This document shows, one piece after another, positions 11,894 to 23,770 of a stretch of 64,000 bases of DNA. The stretch comes from Polytrichum commune (taxonomy: Eukaryota > Streptophyta > Polytrichopsida > Polytrichales > Polytrichaceae), in NCBI GenBank assembly GCA_950295325.1, contig OX485803.1, forward strand, positions 70,261,554 to 70,325,553, given 5' to 3'. Each line of letters opens with the position of its first letter. Position 1 is the stretch's first letter. A program made the translations under genes and the position numbers. The notes beneath the pieces were generated by a model that saw only the letters and a program-made list of their open reading frames with translations, was not told where the DNA came from and did no database searches.

Positions 11894-12450
11894 TCTCATG
11901 TACCTAGTGTTTTAACCCATGCTCAGATGTTGGATTGCACCCATCATGATCCACTTGCAAGTGGCATCAACAACATGAGTAGCCTTTGATCAATTGGGAT
12001 TCTCAAACTACCCAATTTCAATAGACTGCATGTCACTTGTCCTTGTGGCAACATGGGCAATGGCTTCAATTGAAACAAAAGGTCTTAGAACCTAATTAAC
12101 TTAACAATAGGAAGGGTCCAGCCGCACATCCCGGTTAAGGCTCCGATTGGAGTAAGTAACCACTCAATATTAGTTACATTATGCCCGCACTGCCTGGTTA
12201 AGAGAATTAGCTAGCATATATGAGAGCTAATCCATCTCATGGCCTCACCACCTACTTAAAATTAAAGTTTGAATAAAAAAAAACATCAAACTAGAATTCA
12301 GCTAACTTTTGGGACCTTGCTTTTGTGAACAAACTTGAACTCATCCATACCCCTAATGCTTACTAACTTTTCCAAATAAGTAGCCCAAGTTGATGTCCTA
12401 AATGCGCGCCTTTCATTTCCCCCATCGCTTCTCCATTTCGCTACGAGGTA

Positions 12451-12725
12451 GGCCACACTATTTTTTACATCTTCTTAAATTAGCATATGTTTATGTCTTA
12501 ATATATATTTTAAATGATAAATTAATGTAAAATATCATTTTCAATGCCCAAATTTTATAAGCATTATTATTATTATTTCATAATGAAGGCCACACTATTT
12601 TTTACATCTTCTTAAATTAGCATATGTTTATGTCTTAATATATGTTTTTAAATGATAAATTAATGTAAAATACCATTTTCAATGCCCAATTTTTATAAGC
12701 ATTATTATTATTATTTCATAATGAA
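12451..12725. repeat. 137-bp unit duplicated in tandem
   Basis: The segment starting GGCCACACTATTTTTTACAT at 12451 repeats immediately at 12588 with only a few differences and ends each time in TTATTTCATAATGAA. The two units are about 137 and 138 bp and almost identical, so the duplication is recent compared with other repeats here. It is AT-rich and non-coding. Confidence 0.9.
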
Positions 12726-13692
12726 AACACAAATGGTGTGTGCCACTAAATTATAACGTATCATAATTGGTGTCATGTTCAATGCACTTGGCCAAGTTGA
12801 GCAAAACTTTGGGCGGTCAACCCTAACTCCTCTCTCACATTGGTCAAGGTTTGGTTAGCAGTAACTAGAATGTGTAGATGTGTGATCGGTTAGCTCTCAT
12901 ATCAATTACCAAAGAGGGCTCCCTATTTCATCTTCACATGTGCTAGAATGTAGCTTCCATGTGGGACACAAGTGGGTCTTGCAAATGCGAGCATGGCATG
13001 TGGCAAATTTTGAGGAGAAAATAATCGTTTTGAGTTAGAACTAAGAGCCCTTTATGGTAGTTGATTTCACTAACTCACATTATTAGCTAATTCTCCTAGA
13101 TAGGTGATGTGGCCATGATTTTTGTTAGCTAATCCTCAGTAACTTGTAACTTAGCTAATTCTCTTAACTAGGTGGTGCAACTAGACCTTACGTTTCTAAA
13201 CTATGCACCAAAAAACAGTCCGTATTCAATGCTTGGTAGACTCAGTTGGCTTGACTTAGCACCATGGTGATTGGAAATCATTGCACACGAGTGTGGGAAC
13301 CATATACACCTATTGCCATGGGCTAAAGGTTAGAGCCACTTTACACTAGAGCTTGAGGGGCCCTTGACATGTGATGTACAAATTATGTGATAAGTTGAGA
13401 AGTTGGGGACAGTCCAAGTTCACTTTACACTAGACCTTGGAAGGTTTGAGGGAATAAAGGATCGGGCATAGTGTGCAACTTGGGGTTGGTGGGTGCCTAT
13501 GTATTGGGGTGTATCATAACTTTAGTGTTTGTGTGATTTGCGCATCAGATGTGCCAGGGGCCTTTCATAAGTGGTTGGACAATTAATGGTTAATATGGTC
13601 ATTGGTGATCCATTTGTCTTTGTATGGGTATTTGACTTGGGCGATTGTCCACAAACAACAATGCGTCACAATGCCATCTATCTATATATATA

Positions 13693-13737
<45 letters not shown>

Positions 13738-14342
13738 ATATTTGGGGAAAAGACCCAAACAATATGACAAAATTCTTAATCATACATACTTTGAGAAGCA
13801 GTGTGGTCAAATAACCACTTTAAATGTGTGTTTTTCACAAATAACATATTGTGGATGCAACTAAAACGTTGTATAACAACATATGCAATCTACATCTCCC
13901 CTACATCTAAAACTGGCATATGTCATTCTATCATAAAGAATGTCGATAAAAGTGCATGTATACATTTTATCATGTCTCGAATTCATACATAAGTCTAGAT
14001 TACTTTAAAATATAGTCACTAACATGCACATACAACATAAAACATGGCCAACTTCACTCACTTTTGTTTTGAATCATAGTGAGGTACTCGGTAGTGACTG
14101 GAAGCTATGTAGAAGTGTTGATGGTGGATGTTCTCACTTGTGTGGTTGCTCTCTCTATTTTTTCCCGGGCGCCCTCTTCCAAATTAGGCTTGGGTGTGGG
14201 AGTGTTGCTGTTGTTGTAATGCTACTTCTTGTTCAGTGAAAAAATTATGTATTTACTACAATGCACATGAAAGATATCAAAGAACAGTACACTAAACATT
14301 GTATTCAGTGTCACCAATTCTTATTGTCTTGTTCAATACTAA
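12726..14342. other. Intergenic with a TG microsatellite, no gene recognised
   Basis: No gene recognised. A stretch near 13325-13450 (TTAGAGCCACTTTACACTAG and CAAGTTCACTTTACACTAG) resembles single arms of the GGGCC family without partners, probably relics. ORFs across 13571-13864 run through the microsatellite and are not credible. Confidence 0.5.
13694..13733. repeat. (TG)n microsatellite, about 20 units
   Basis: An uninterrupted TG dinucleotide run of about 40 nt follows a short (TA)n stretch. Confidence 0.95.
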
Positions 14343-14842
14343 GGGCCACTTCACACATGAGACTGAGTGCCCGTGACCATTACACTTCAAGCACTCTCAA
14401 TGGTGGAAAAGGCGAACCCAGTCCAAGTTCGCTTCACACTATGCTTGAGGGACCAATGGAGTATGTGGATGCAAGATGGATGTAAAGTTTACATGGATTC
14501 CTACATGGCATCAAATGGATCATGTTTCATGGTCACTTGGACTATTTTCAAAAACCACCTCTTGGAGGTAGGCCTAACACAAAACCAGGAGACCATGGCA
14601 CTCCGAACGCTCACCACCGTTGATTTATTTTATTTCATCATGTGTGAGGAGCCACATGAATAGGAATTCATTGAAATAGCATTTGGTTGAGGGCCCGGTC
14701 ACATATTGGTTTCACACTGCACTTGAAGGTCTGTGACCACACTACATGATTTTGGAAGTGTGTTGGGACGGCCTTTGGACACTTTCTTTTGGGCTCTCAC
14801 AATTTCACGGTCACGGCTCTTGGCTCGTGTGTGAAGTGGCCC
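14343..14842. mobile_element. Non-autonomous PIF/Harbinger-like element E, TSD TAA
   Basis: This is the best preserved member of the GGGCC family. The left end GGGCCACTTCACACATGAG matches in reverse complement the right end GGCTCGTGTGTGAAGTGGCCC; with the inner words CCCGTGACC / GGTCACGG the arms are about 38-40 bp. TAA flanks both ends (14340-14342 and 14843-14845). The interior is non-coding and contains ACCACCTCTTGGAGGTAGGC, a remnant of the central hairpin intact in the element at 1246-1840. Its 500-bp length and 3-bp duplication fit a Tourist-type MITE. Confidence 0.88.
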
Positions 14843-14845
14843 TAA

Positions 14846-15554
14846 TTGGAAACCGCATGTGTAGCGTCACCAACACTAAATGCAAACCTAACATTATTTG
14901 TCATTCCTTGTAAAAAAAAAGAATTTGGGCAACATAGACTTACAACGTTACAATTATTATCACTTACTAAGTGATTCTTCATCTGAGTTTTGATCATTCA
15001 TGACAATAACATTACATTTACATAAATGTAGGGTGCAAAACATGCCAAATGTTGTATCAATAATTCACATTTGGATGAACTGACTGACGGTAAGTTGGGA
15101 TGACAATGCTTGTAAACTTTATTCATAGAAAGTGTATGTAGCTTTTCCGAATGATACCCTGAGCGAGTCAGCTTCTAGATGAGTCCTACTACAACACTAT
15201 TTAAAACACCGAAATATCATGCAATAGGTACTGGTGGGAAAGGGTCCACAGTGTCACATTTAGGACTTAAAATAGGAATGGGAATATTCCCACGCCGATG
15301 CTCTTTTTCTTTAATCAGAGTCTCTGAATCATCACTTTTGTAAGTATTGACATTAATAGGGTTCAATAAACATGTTGATGACGGCCACAGCTAAGTTAGA
15401 AGAAGCCCCGCCTCTTTCAGCTGGGCCACCATCACTAAGTTATTATTGATTACCCAAGATGAAAATGCAGTCAAATATGTCATTGCTTCTAAGTTAGTGT
15501 TGTTCTCTTTTGAGTCAATTTGCTCCGGAATCCAACATAAGAGGTTTCGAATTA
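14846..15554. other. Intergenic, repeat fragment, no gene recognised
   Basis: The stretch at about 14850-15100 (CCTAACATT-TTGTCATTC, then TCACTTA-TAAGTGAT) has a relative at about 26530-26770, so it is a dispersed repeat fragment. No coding sequence is recognised. Confidence 0.5.
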
Positions 15555-16168
15555 GGGGTTGTTTTACATCATGGACCATGAAGTTGTTTGTTCCATGTTA
15601 GAGGGGCGTTTTTTCAATGCTCACACTTTCATGGTCTGGTTTCTAAAAAAATGCATTTGAAAGCCTTTGGGCCCCTGACTAGCGTGTAAATCGAACGTGG
15701 ACCAAGAGAAGTGACCATGCACCCAAAAATCGGATTTGCTAGATTTTATTTAATACATGTCAAAAAGGGCGGTTTTGGGAAATTTCGTCGTGTTTGACCT
15801 TCTCCCTTTCTTCTTTCCTTCTTTCCTCAAAACCATGGAAATGTTTGGCTAAACTTTTTTTCTTTTTTTTAACCTTCTTAAACCATTAAAATCTACGAAA
15901 ACGGCATTTCTATGCCACGGTCCCTTCACATTTGCACGGAGAGAACCTCTTTTGCTTGTCCCACTGCAAAACCCTTCGGACCATGATAGTGGATATTGTA
16001 GGCCTCGAAATAGGCCTTTTGGGGACCTCAAGTTCCACGGTTAATCGTACATTGTTTTTTTTTCTTTGTTGATGTAAACCAAAGTGGTCCATGGACGAGT
16101 TCAACGACCCATTACATATTTGAGAGGAGCAAGGGATGACTTCATGGTCCATGATGCAAACAACCCCC
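15555..16168. mobile_element. Harbinger-like element F, TSD TTA
   Basis: The left end GGGGTTGTTTTACATCATGG, then ACCATGAAGT, pairs with the right end ACTTCATGGTCCATGATG then CAAACAACCCCC. TTA flanks both sides (15552-15554 and 16169-16171). The interior matches the longer element at 37056-38426 at several points: AAAGCCTTTGGGCCCCTGAC, GACCATGCACC, AAAAGGGCGGTTTT, CCACTGCAAAACCCTTCGGA, TTTTGGGGACCTC. F is thus a shorter sibling. It has no ORF related to a transposase. Confidence 0.82.
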
Positions 16169-16280
16169 TTAATTCAAAAACGATCATGAGAGATGACTTC
16201 ACCATATAGTTTACGAGGGTCGGTCAAGCTTTTACTAGACCCCCTTCACATGCGTAACAATGCCGGAGGCAATGAAAGTG

Positions 16281-16418
16281 GAGAACTTACCACTAGTTAC
16301 AGGTGAACCGACAGGTGGAGTTTTTGGAAAACCACCGATCATTCTTCTTAAATAAAAATGATCGGTGAGTTTGCAAAGTCAACCGATTCATGTGTAACTA
16401 GCGGTTGGTTCTCCCCGA
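16281..16418. mobile_element. Small foldback element with GGAGAAC ends
   Basis: The left arm GGAGAACTTACCACTAGTTA then CAGGTGAACCGA is inverted at the right (TCAACCGATTCATGTGTAAC then TAGCGGTTGGTTCTCC). A second hairpin sits at the centre: ACCGATCATT ... AATGATCGGT. At about 138 bp it is a foldback or MITE without coding capacity. Related arms occur near 2080, 6592-7015 and 23540-23770. Confidence 0.7.
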
Positions 16419-16968
16419 TTCCTTGCTTGAGGCCCAGCTGAAAGAGGTGGGTATCTAGGCCTTGGCCATTGATTGATATATAACTCGGAGTCACCGGAAA
16501 CTTCCTGTGTTTCCTATCTCTGGACATTGGAGTTGACTATGGCTAATAACCCACTTCATGTGCCTAGTGAGTAACTTACTTAATTTTTTTAAAAAAAAAT
16601 TAAAATTAAAACGCTGGCTCACCCATTCAAAAACCCAAAACTAACGGCTTAAAGGTACAAAAGGTCCTTTCCGGCCTCAAGACAAACTTATGGAGGTGTT
16701 ATTTTAAAGAGATTTGTTGTTATTGTAAGTATAAATGTGGAAAATGGCCTCACCTAAAATTAACCCGTCTGTGGATCATGCTTTTTCAATCAGAACACAC
16801 GTATATGGTAAGACAAATATGAAGGTATGTGTTTTGTATAAATGACCTAGATTCAGAAAACAAATCACGCGCATGCATCTTATCAATGATCTGTTCGGCC
16901 ATATTTACACTTGTTTTTTTGGTAGTGGGTGGTGGTGAGTGTAGCTTGAATATGAGGGGCCAATATGA
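16419..16968. other. Intergenic, no gene recognised
   Basis: No recognisable gene. The frame at 16829-17206 runs across the left end of the next element and is not credible as a protein. Confidence 0.5.
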
Positions 16969-17964
16969 GGGCCGGTTTACACTACGGTGGAGAAGGCCTC
17001 CGGTCGGTCAAGAATGCTTGGCCAAGACATGGTTATATGAGGCAAATGGTGGATGTGCCGGAGAAGAATTAAAGGCAATAAAATATTTCTTAAGGAGTCT
17101 TGACCGGTTGAAGTCTAAACACCTAGAGGAGAAGTTTAGCGGAGAAGTCCACCGGAGAAGAGAAGTTCACCTAATGGTGAAGATTTTTTGTGATAAAAAA
17201 CCATAATTCTCTACATTCACATTGTATCAAAAGATTTCAACAAGAATTGTGTTCATAAGAATTGTGTAATATAATGTTCAATTTTATTCAAAAGATAATG
17301 AAAATTGCCAAATTGCCAATTGTCAAGTTTAGCCCATGTAGGAAATAAATGTCTTCTTGGGTGTTTAAGAATGAAGAGGGGAAAACCCATACACATTGGA
17401 CAAAGCACTACTCTTTGGTATTATTTAAGACATGCTCTCCTCTTAATCATCCTCATCAATTTCTCTCTTCTTATCTTTGATCTTCAATCATGGATAATCG
17501 AAGAAGAGAGATTTTGTGCTCTCTTATGATCTTTATGGTTTTGAAGTATTTTATCGTTTCAACTATGGCGATACCAAAAACCATCATGTATCACCATAAT
17601 GCTTCAATTATGATGATGGCATATTTTTTGTTTGGGAGCAAGGAGAGGGTGGTGTGGAAATTTGACCGGCCAAGTGGATATGTGAAATCTACGGTCCAGA
17701 TCTGCTTTTGAAAATTAAATTTTTATTGAGTTGGGCTTCTCCGGAGGAGGAGTTTATTGTCCGGCCTCAAGAGGCCGGAGAAGCCCAACTCCAAAAAATG
17801 CCGCCATGTCATTTTATCATCCATGAAAAAAGTTCACCACCATTGTTTTCTTCACCTAGTGTAAACACCTACCGGTCAAGAGTTGCATTTTCGACCAATC
17901 ACAATTGAAAAACGCCCTTTTTTTCATGACCAGTGGACTTCTCCACCGTAGTGTAAACCGGCCC
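16969..17964. mobile_element. Harbinger-like element H, 996 bp, TSD TGA
   Basis: The ends are perfect inverted repeats over at least 27 bp, beginning GGGCCGGTTTACACTACGG and continuing TGGAGAAG. TGA flanks both ends (16966-16968 and 17965-17967). A central hairpin at 17728-17792 has arms GAGTTGGGCTTCTCCGG and complement, whose ends repeat the CTTCTCC word of the termini. The intact arms suggest a relatively recent insertion. Short frames inside (for example 17490-17711) resemble no transposase, so the copy is non-autonomous. Confidence 0.9.
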
Positions 17965-18572
17965 TGATAGACCAAGTAGAATGTGAATGTTACACTTGTT
18001 TTGGGAGTTTGTATAAACTACCATGTATATCATGGAAAGCGTATCATAATATTAAGGTGTTAAAGAGTAAGTGCTTTGACGACAAGCACGGTGTTATCCT
18101 TAGGCGAATCTACGTCCATGTTAGATGACACTTTCAACAATCATGTGTGGTTACATAGACAAACCATTGTTACATAACATTATTCGATTGATGAGTTGTG
18201 TTCATGGTCCTAGCAATAGATTCAAGAGTAAAGACTCCAGAGGTCGGAATCCTACTGCTTCACATTAAAATTGAAGTCAAGGCAACTAAACACAACTCAT
18301 CAGTCGAGTAATGTTATGTATGTGGCCACTAATTGGAATCAGAATCTACTATTCTAATAGATGTGGAAACCATGTAGTGGTTGTGGCTAGTGGCCAACCA
18401 TGGAAGTTGAAGGCGGAAATGTTGGAGCCCCTCAAAGCTTAGATTTTTACTTAGCATATTGAACCCCAATAGTGGCATCAAAGACCATGAATCAATCAAG
18501 TAAGATTGATTTGAAGGGGGCAATCAACAACAACTCTTTAGGGTAGGTTCTCCTTGTGGTTGCCAAAAACCG

Positions 18573-18609
<37 letters not shown>

Positions 18610-18682
18610 GCATGCACTGTGTTCTAAGATCATGGCAAAACAAGTGTGAATTTGTTTCACATCACATCTTTAACACCTAATA
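17965..18682. other. Intergenic with a CT microsatellite, no gene recognised
   Basis: No gene recognised. An inverted repeat of CAAACCATTGTTACATAACA-type and CATAACATTA/TAATGTTATG words occurs around 18170-18320. Confidence 0.45.
18574..18607. repeat. (CT)n microsatellite
   Basis: An uninterrupted CT run of about 34 nt. Confidence 0.95.
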
Positions 18683-18955
18683 TCAAGCAATTTGGATGCG
18701 GGAAGGGGGGGGGGGGAGGGCATGGATTTGACAACAAATTGGTTCTAAAATCAAAGAAATTAATTCCTTATAGTAACAAATACTTGCAGTGAACCCTATG
18801 AGAAAACAACCTATATCAACATGATAATCCACTTGGTTAAAAAACTTGAGTCTACCTAGCAATACATATTTAAATAGGGTAGGAAACCTACCTCTAATGG
18901 GCTCATGGAGGGGACATTCCAACACAAGATGTGCCTCGTTTTCAAGCACATTATA
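18683..18955 (-). pseudogene. LINE C-terminal zinc-binding fragment
   Basis: The minus-strand frame reads MLENEAHLVLECPLHEPIRG and continues RFPTLFKYVLLG. The pattern E-x-E-x-H-L-x-x-x-C-P-x-x-x-x-x-R followed by F-L-F is typical of the zinc-binding C-terminus of plant L1-type LINE polyproteins. Only the 3' end of the polyprotein is present; a G run forms the stretch near 18705-18716. It is a 5'-truncated insertion or relic. Confidence 0.6.
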
Positions 18956-20476
18956 AGGTCGTATTAATCTTCTTCTTTTTTACCTCTAGAAATTGGGAAA
19001 TGAAAATCTACAATTATCATACATCACCAAGCCTTACATGGTAGCGGATGTTGGGGTTAGTTACCTTATCATCATAAACTTCTAGAGGCAACATCATCAT
19101 GTAGGTTCAATAAAATGTTGAAATGAAGCTTTAAATTCATAAATGACATCAACATAATAATCGTATGTAGTCAATTGTTTTCTTTTGATATGTACCACTT
19201 TATGTTGCTACAAACACACACAATTACAACATATTGATGATTCTATTGTAACATAACTACAATATGCATCACTGGGTATTATTTTATCTATATATGACAC
19301 AACCCTTGAAGAAATTGGAATGATCTACATGTCATGATAACGAAAATTTTAGTTACATATTTTATTGGGTTTGAGAATACATGTATTTTCATATGAATGT
19401 CTATGTAGAAAAGTGAATATGTACTTCAAGCATATGATTTAATGTGTCGTTCCATCGGTCTAGGATTTAATTTAATTTTTTTTAAAACACGGGTCAAAAC
19501 CTCTCAAAATAGTTTTATCCTATAATTAAGGATAAAAAAAATGATGGGGTTATGTTGTCTTGTAATGATCATTTAACGGTAGCCATCTTGCAGGCTCCAA
19601 TGCATTACAACTATAATGAAAGACAAGATTAACCCTTCATCATGTTTAGCTCTTTTGTGGTACTCCTTGCTTAAAGTCAGACACCCAAAACTTCACGGAT
19701 CGAACATCACACAACTCGTCGACAAAACTAATTAGGGTTTCCAAAATCTGTCCAACACTATCCGCTACGAGTTCAAAGATTTCGAACTTTCCGCAGAATA
19801 TTCAAATGCACACAAGACACAACGTCAACTTCGAACGGCATTGGGATATTCCATGAAATGAATTCCAAGCACATACGTTTGGGAGATTGTTCACGAGCTC
19901 AAGGGGAAGATCCGAGAACTATCCCCCCTTCCTCCTTATACAGTTAAAAAATCCAAAACCCTCGATTCCAAGAGTTACAAATCCCGATAGATCCAATTCG
20001 AGCGGCTACTTGGCTCCCAGAGAACGATCCACATCAAGACGACATTGAGATTGTAACCTGGGAGCTCCGGAACAATGAGCACGAGAAGAGGGTAATCTAA
20101 TCCTCCTCCAGAATCAACACGAGTTACCTACTCTCTCTCACACACACAATAATGCTGCATTATTTTTGACGTGCGAAACACCGAGTCCACTCCGCCCATC
20201 AAATTTATCCGCAAGCACTCTAAAATTGGCAACAAAATCATTCGGTTGGCCTTTGGCTGCATGCATCGAGACAATGTTGCACGAAGACTTCTCATCACAG
20301 ACACTGCAGCAACTGGAAGACGACGACTCGATCACTTGGAACAAGATAACCGACAAGATGTTCTTCCAGTACATGAGTCGCAGCAACTGTGTTTTAGTTA
20401 TTTGCACACCTACCTCAGTGGAGGCCTTCTCGATCACAAAGGTCTTGCCGAACGTAGTACACCGGTGTATTTTCAG
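18956..20476. other. Intergenic, no gene assigned; possible degraded coding stretch at 19.7-20.4 kb
   Basis: Between about 19700 and 20450 the base composition becomes more balanced and overlapping frames appear on both strands (for example 20166-20561 plus and 20138-20437 minus). The word AATTAGGGTTTCC near 19730 is common in plant leaders. No frame shows a recognisable domain, so I do not call a gene. A decayed or lineage-specific gene is possible. Confidence 0.35.
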
Positions 20477-20909
20477 TCTTTCGTTTCACAATAACAGAAC
20501 ATGTGTAACTTGTTGTTACTGTGGTTGCTACACTGATGTATTGTATAAACAAAGTTATTAGTCTTCGGTGATATGATTTTGAAGTCCGAGGTAGTTTTTT
20601 TGCATGGGTAAAAAGAGGCAACCTGTTTGTGAAGGCGACGTAAATGCACATATCAATGTAGGTATCGGAAGGGCGACCTAATATATCGACGTTTCACGCT
20701 AATTTCATCGTTTAGTTTCACAATGACAAAATATGTGTAATGTGTTGTTATTGTGGTTGCTACACTGATGTATTGTATGAACAAAGTTATTAGTTTGTGG
20801 GATATGATTTTAAGTTGGAGGTAGTTTTTTTGCATGGGTAAAAGAGGCAACCTATTTGCGAAGGCAACGTAATTGCACATATTAGTGTAGGTAAAAGAAG
20901 GGCGACCTA
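20477..20909. repeat. ~200-bp segment duplicated
   Basis: The segment 20477-20679 is repeated at 20711-20909. Both contain GTGGTTGCTACACTGATGTA, AACAAAGTTATTAGT, GGTAGTTTTTTTGCATGGGT and AAGGGCGACCT. The copies differ by scattered substitutions and small indels. A more diverged relative lies at about 50410-50545 (AACAAAGTTAT, TGCATGGGT, AATTGCACATAT), so the unit is also dispersed. The minus-strand ORFs at 20415-20651 and 20653-20916 are the two copies of one repeat, not two genes. Confidence 0.8.
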
Positions 20910-22909
20910 CAAGCAAACTTGATGCGAGATGGTTTTATGTTCATTTTTTATTTCTTGTAAAATGGAGAAGGAAATAATCTTGTATTAGTTGTGTGAACCA
21001 TGTCACTTCAATTAACATGTCGATACTTACATAGTTGTCCGTAGCAAGTAGGAAAAAGTAACTTTGAAGCATGTTATTCCTCATCCCCGAACACTTGGAT
21101 GATTGAGAATGGAAGGTGAGCACCAACTTAATAGGTTAGTCATCGCAACAATTGGATGTCGAGAAGGGGCGTCGGCTACCAAGTAGTCTTAGTTGTCACA
21201 ACACTTGAATGCTTGAGAAAATGGAAGGAGGTTGTGTTCACACATGTAATAGAGGAGCCTTCTTCAAGAAGATATTTCACTCGTAATACATTCGTCAATG
21301 AAGAATAGTGTGGGCACCTATAATTGATTGACGAATGGTTGGGTGTGGATCTAAAAACAATCACCAAAAGACATGGATTGAGAAGAGATCGAACAACGTG
21401 CTCAAAATTTATTATCCATTCTAGACGCACTTATCAACATAATTAAGAGAACCTATATGATCATTTGATAACTCAAAGAATCTTCATTTTGACAATGGAT
21501 AGGATGTTCATACATGCTCGCTCCGAGATTATGACGAAAGTGGCTACACGCACAACTTGGATTTGGTAAGCTAATCATCTCACACGAATCACGGGATTCA
21601 TATCCTACAAGGTGGGTGCAAAGAGATACAACGAAGCCTTTGTTGAAGACCGCTTACATTACATGCAAAACTCCATTTCCATCCAATTGTTGAAACACCA
21701 TTAATTGAAGATGAAAATTAGGCAACGATACAACTGTCCATTTCGGGTTTAGAATATGAACAAACGACTCACAACCCACCCACATTTACTGGTGCGAACC
21801 ACCAGCGAATGGCTCCCACTAACAAGGACCACCTTTACCTCCAATTTGCCAGTGAGAGCCACTAAATGTAACTAGTGTTGGTATAAATCATTCAACGTGG
21901 CCCGCACTAGTACGTGTGGGCTAGACATCAGCCTCAATCCCTAGATTCGAGAGAATAACCCACTAATATTCTCCCATCACCTAGTGTAGTGGCCGATGCC
22001 ACCTGACCTAACTTAACATATCCGCATCACCATGAGATTCTGCATTTGCAAATAAGGAAGCTTGAAGGGCGTGAGGACCCAGCTAAGCTTAAGTCTAGGG
22101 TTGCCTTGGCCACCTCGATCGCTGGATGAGCTTTGGATAGGATGCGGACAATAATTGTGCATTATTTTGCAACACCTGAAACGAACATATATACCCCCCC
22201 CCCCTCACTCCCATGTGCTATGCTTTGCCCTCAAAACACCCATCATTCACGACACCGGATATGAACGACTTTGTATTTTGGCTAGGGATTCTCGGCGACT
22301 ACGTGAACTCTCACCGTTACCAAGGTGAAAAACACGCGAGGAGCTCTTTTTATGGCCCGAAAACGAGTATTTGTAGGCGAGTTGACTTTGGAAACGGCAT
22401 CAAAGGCCTCGAAGGAGTCCAGTGGATGAATTAGAATGAACAAGTTCGTTCTCGACCTTGTGTGGGACTTGTTTTTTTTAATTACAGCCCCTTCCTCCAT
22501 GATGGATGAGTTTATGAGGATGTCACGAACGCCAAGTTTGAGAAGCATGGCATAAATTGAAATAAGTGTATAGGCTCGGGGAAAACGATCACCTAAGGGT
22601 GGGTTTACATTAGGGTTTGGGTTCTATAAACCAAGAGGAGGAGAGAAGGGGGGGGGGTAATTCAAAACACCCCTTAACAGACTTTAGTTATTGACTTAAA
22701 ATTGGATCCAAGCTTGGATATCGGTATCTCAAACTAGGAGGAGTGTATTTTGGAGTCGGGGCTTTTCGAGATTCGACCAAAAAAAAATGGCTCACATTAA
22801 AATTATTTGTAGATTCTTGGCATCAAAATCCCGTCGAATTGTACAGATGTGAGCTTGAGAGCTTATGCATAAAGTCATCAATGCTTCGAATACTATACTA
22901 AAAGAGTGG
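20910..22909. other. Intergenic with repeat relics, no gene recognised
   Basis: The segment about 21370-21620 is a copy of a dispersed repeat also found at 36870-37055 plus 38427-38520 and at about 48880-49010; all share a TCTTCATTTTGA-type word and a GAGGAAAGTGGCTA-like word. A C run lies at 22193-22204 and a G run near 22648. No coding sequence is recognised. Confidence 0.5.
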
Positions 22910-23185
22910 TGTCAAGTTATTAAAAACAAGTTTTATAGTGTGTCCTACCAAAACGGGTGGGTCAAGCTCGCCTTGGATAGACCAATCCAAGATTTAGGAT
23001 GACGGGTCCCATGGGCATACCATATTTTTAAATTTTCAAGTTCTCTCAAGTTTATGGGACGGCAAGAAAAAGGTCCCAAAAGTTTCACGTGACTTTCAAA
23101 CACAAACTCTGACACATGACGAGCTAACAAGAAAGAAAACCTTCAAAGAAAGAAACCCCTCTTTGAAGGAACGTAGGGATAATTC
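22910..23185. repeat. Dispersed repeat, partner at 26220-26505
   Basis: This segment is collinear with 26220-26505. Both contain CCCATG(G/C)GCATACC, AGGTCCCAAAAGTTTCAC, CTTTCAAA, ACATGAC(G/A)AGCT and TAACTC/TAATTCTATAAG-type words in the same order and orientation. Divergence is substantial. ORFs in either copy have no recognisable domain. Confidence 0.65.
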
Positions 23186-23539
23186 TATAAGTGCCACTCC
23201 ATTTGTCCATACCTTGGATCCGAACCCTAAAATAAAAATATACTTCAAAATTCCAACCAGTCGGATGGTGACACGTGGCATTAAAAAAAACAACTAGGTT
23301 GACTTTTTGTTTTTGCCTAATCCAACCCTCATGTAAGCAAGGTATAAAACCAATGAGGAAACATATAGATTGTACCTAGAGCACCTACATGTGTAGGTAA
23401 ATTTGTGGACGAGCTTTAGATAGAGTACCACGTAGAGAAGAGAAGAGCCGTAAAGGGCAACTTGAAGGTCCTATTTCTATGGATGGCATGCCTCCTACTT
23501 ATTGGGTCCTAGTGGAGTGGGGTGAACTTGAATCAATCA
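23186..23539. other. Intergenic, no gene recognised
   Basis: Nothing recognised apart from short A and T runs. Confidence 0.5.
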
Positions 23540-23770
23540 ATAAACACGGAGAACCAACCGCTTGTTATATAGATGAACCGGTTGAGCTTCGGAAATACCT
23601 GGTTGAAGTTCAAGAGTTTGGGACGATTACCAAGAATCATTTTAGAGGAATATAGAGAATATTCCTCCAAAGTAATTAAGCAACCGAGAAAGATGTCAAC
23701 AAGTAACCCAATTGGACTTGGAAACACTACTAGGATCCTTGACTCATTATGCCCAAAAATCTCCCCGACA
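23540..23770. mobile_element. Foldback-family copy, GGAGAAC type
   Basis: The left part GGAGAACCAACCGCTTGTTA, AACCGGTTGAG and the ATTCCTCCAAAG / GAATATAGAGAATATTCC inner palindrome match in reverse orientation the copies at 6592-7015. The right end TTATGCCCAAAAATCTCCCC matches the end of the foldback at 51256-51522. The inner palindrome (about 23640-23672) is clear; the outer arms are imperfect. Confidence 0.55.

Noticed and set aside
16829-17206. 125-codon frame as a gene
   Set aside because: It crosses the left terminus of the TGA-flanked element, so only part would predate the insertion; no motif.
20138-20561. Overlapping frames of 99-131 codons on both strands
   Set aside because: No motif could be recognised and neither strand is favoured; noted as a possible degraded coding stretch only.
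22590-22625. GGGTGGGTTTACATTAGGG as a left end of another GGGCC-family element
   Set aside because: No matching inverted right end was found downstream.
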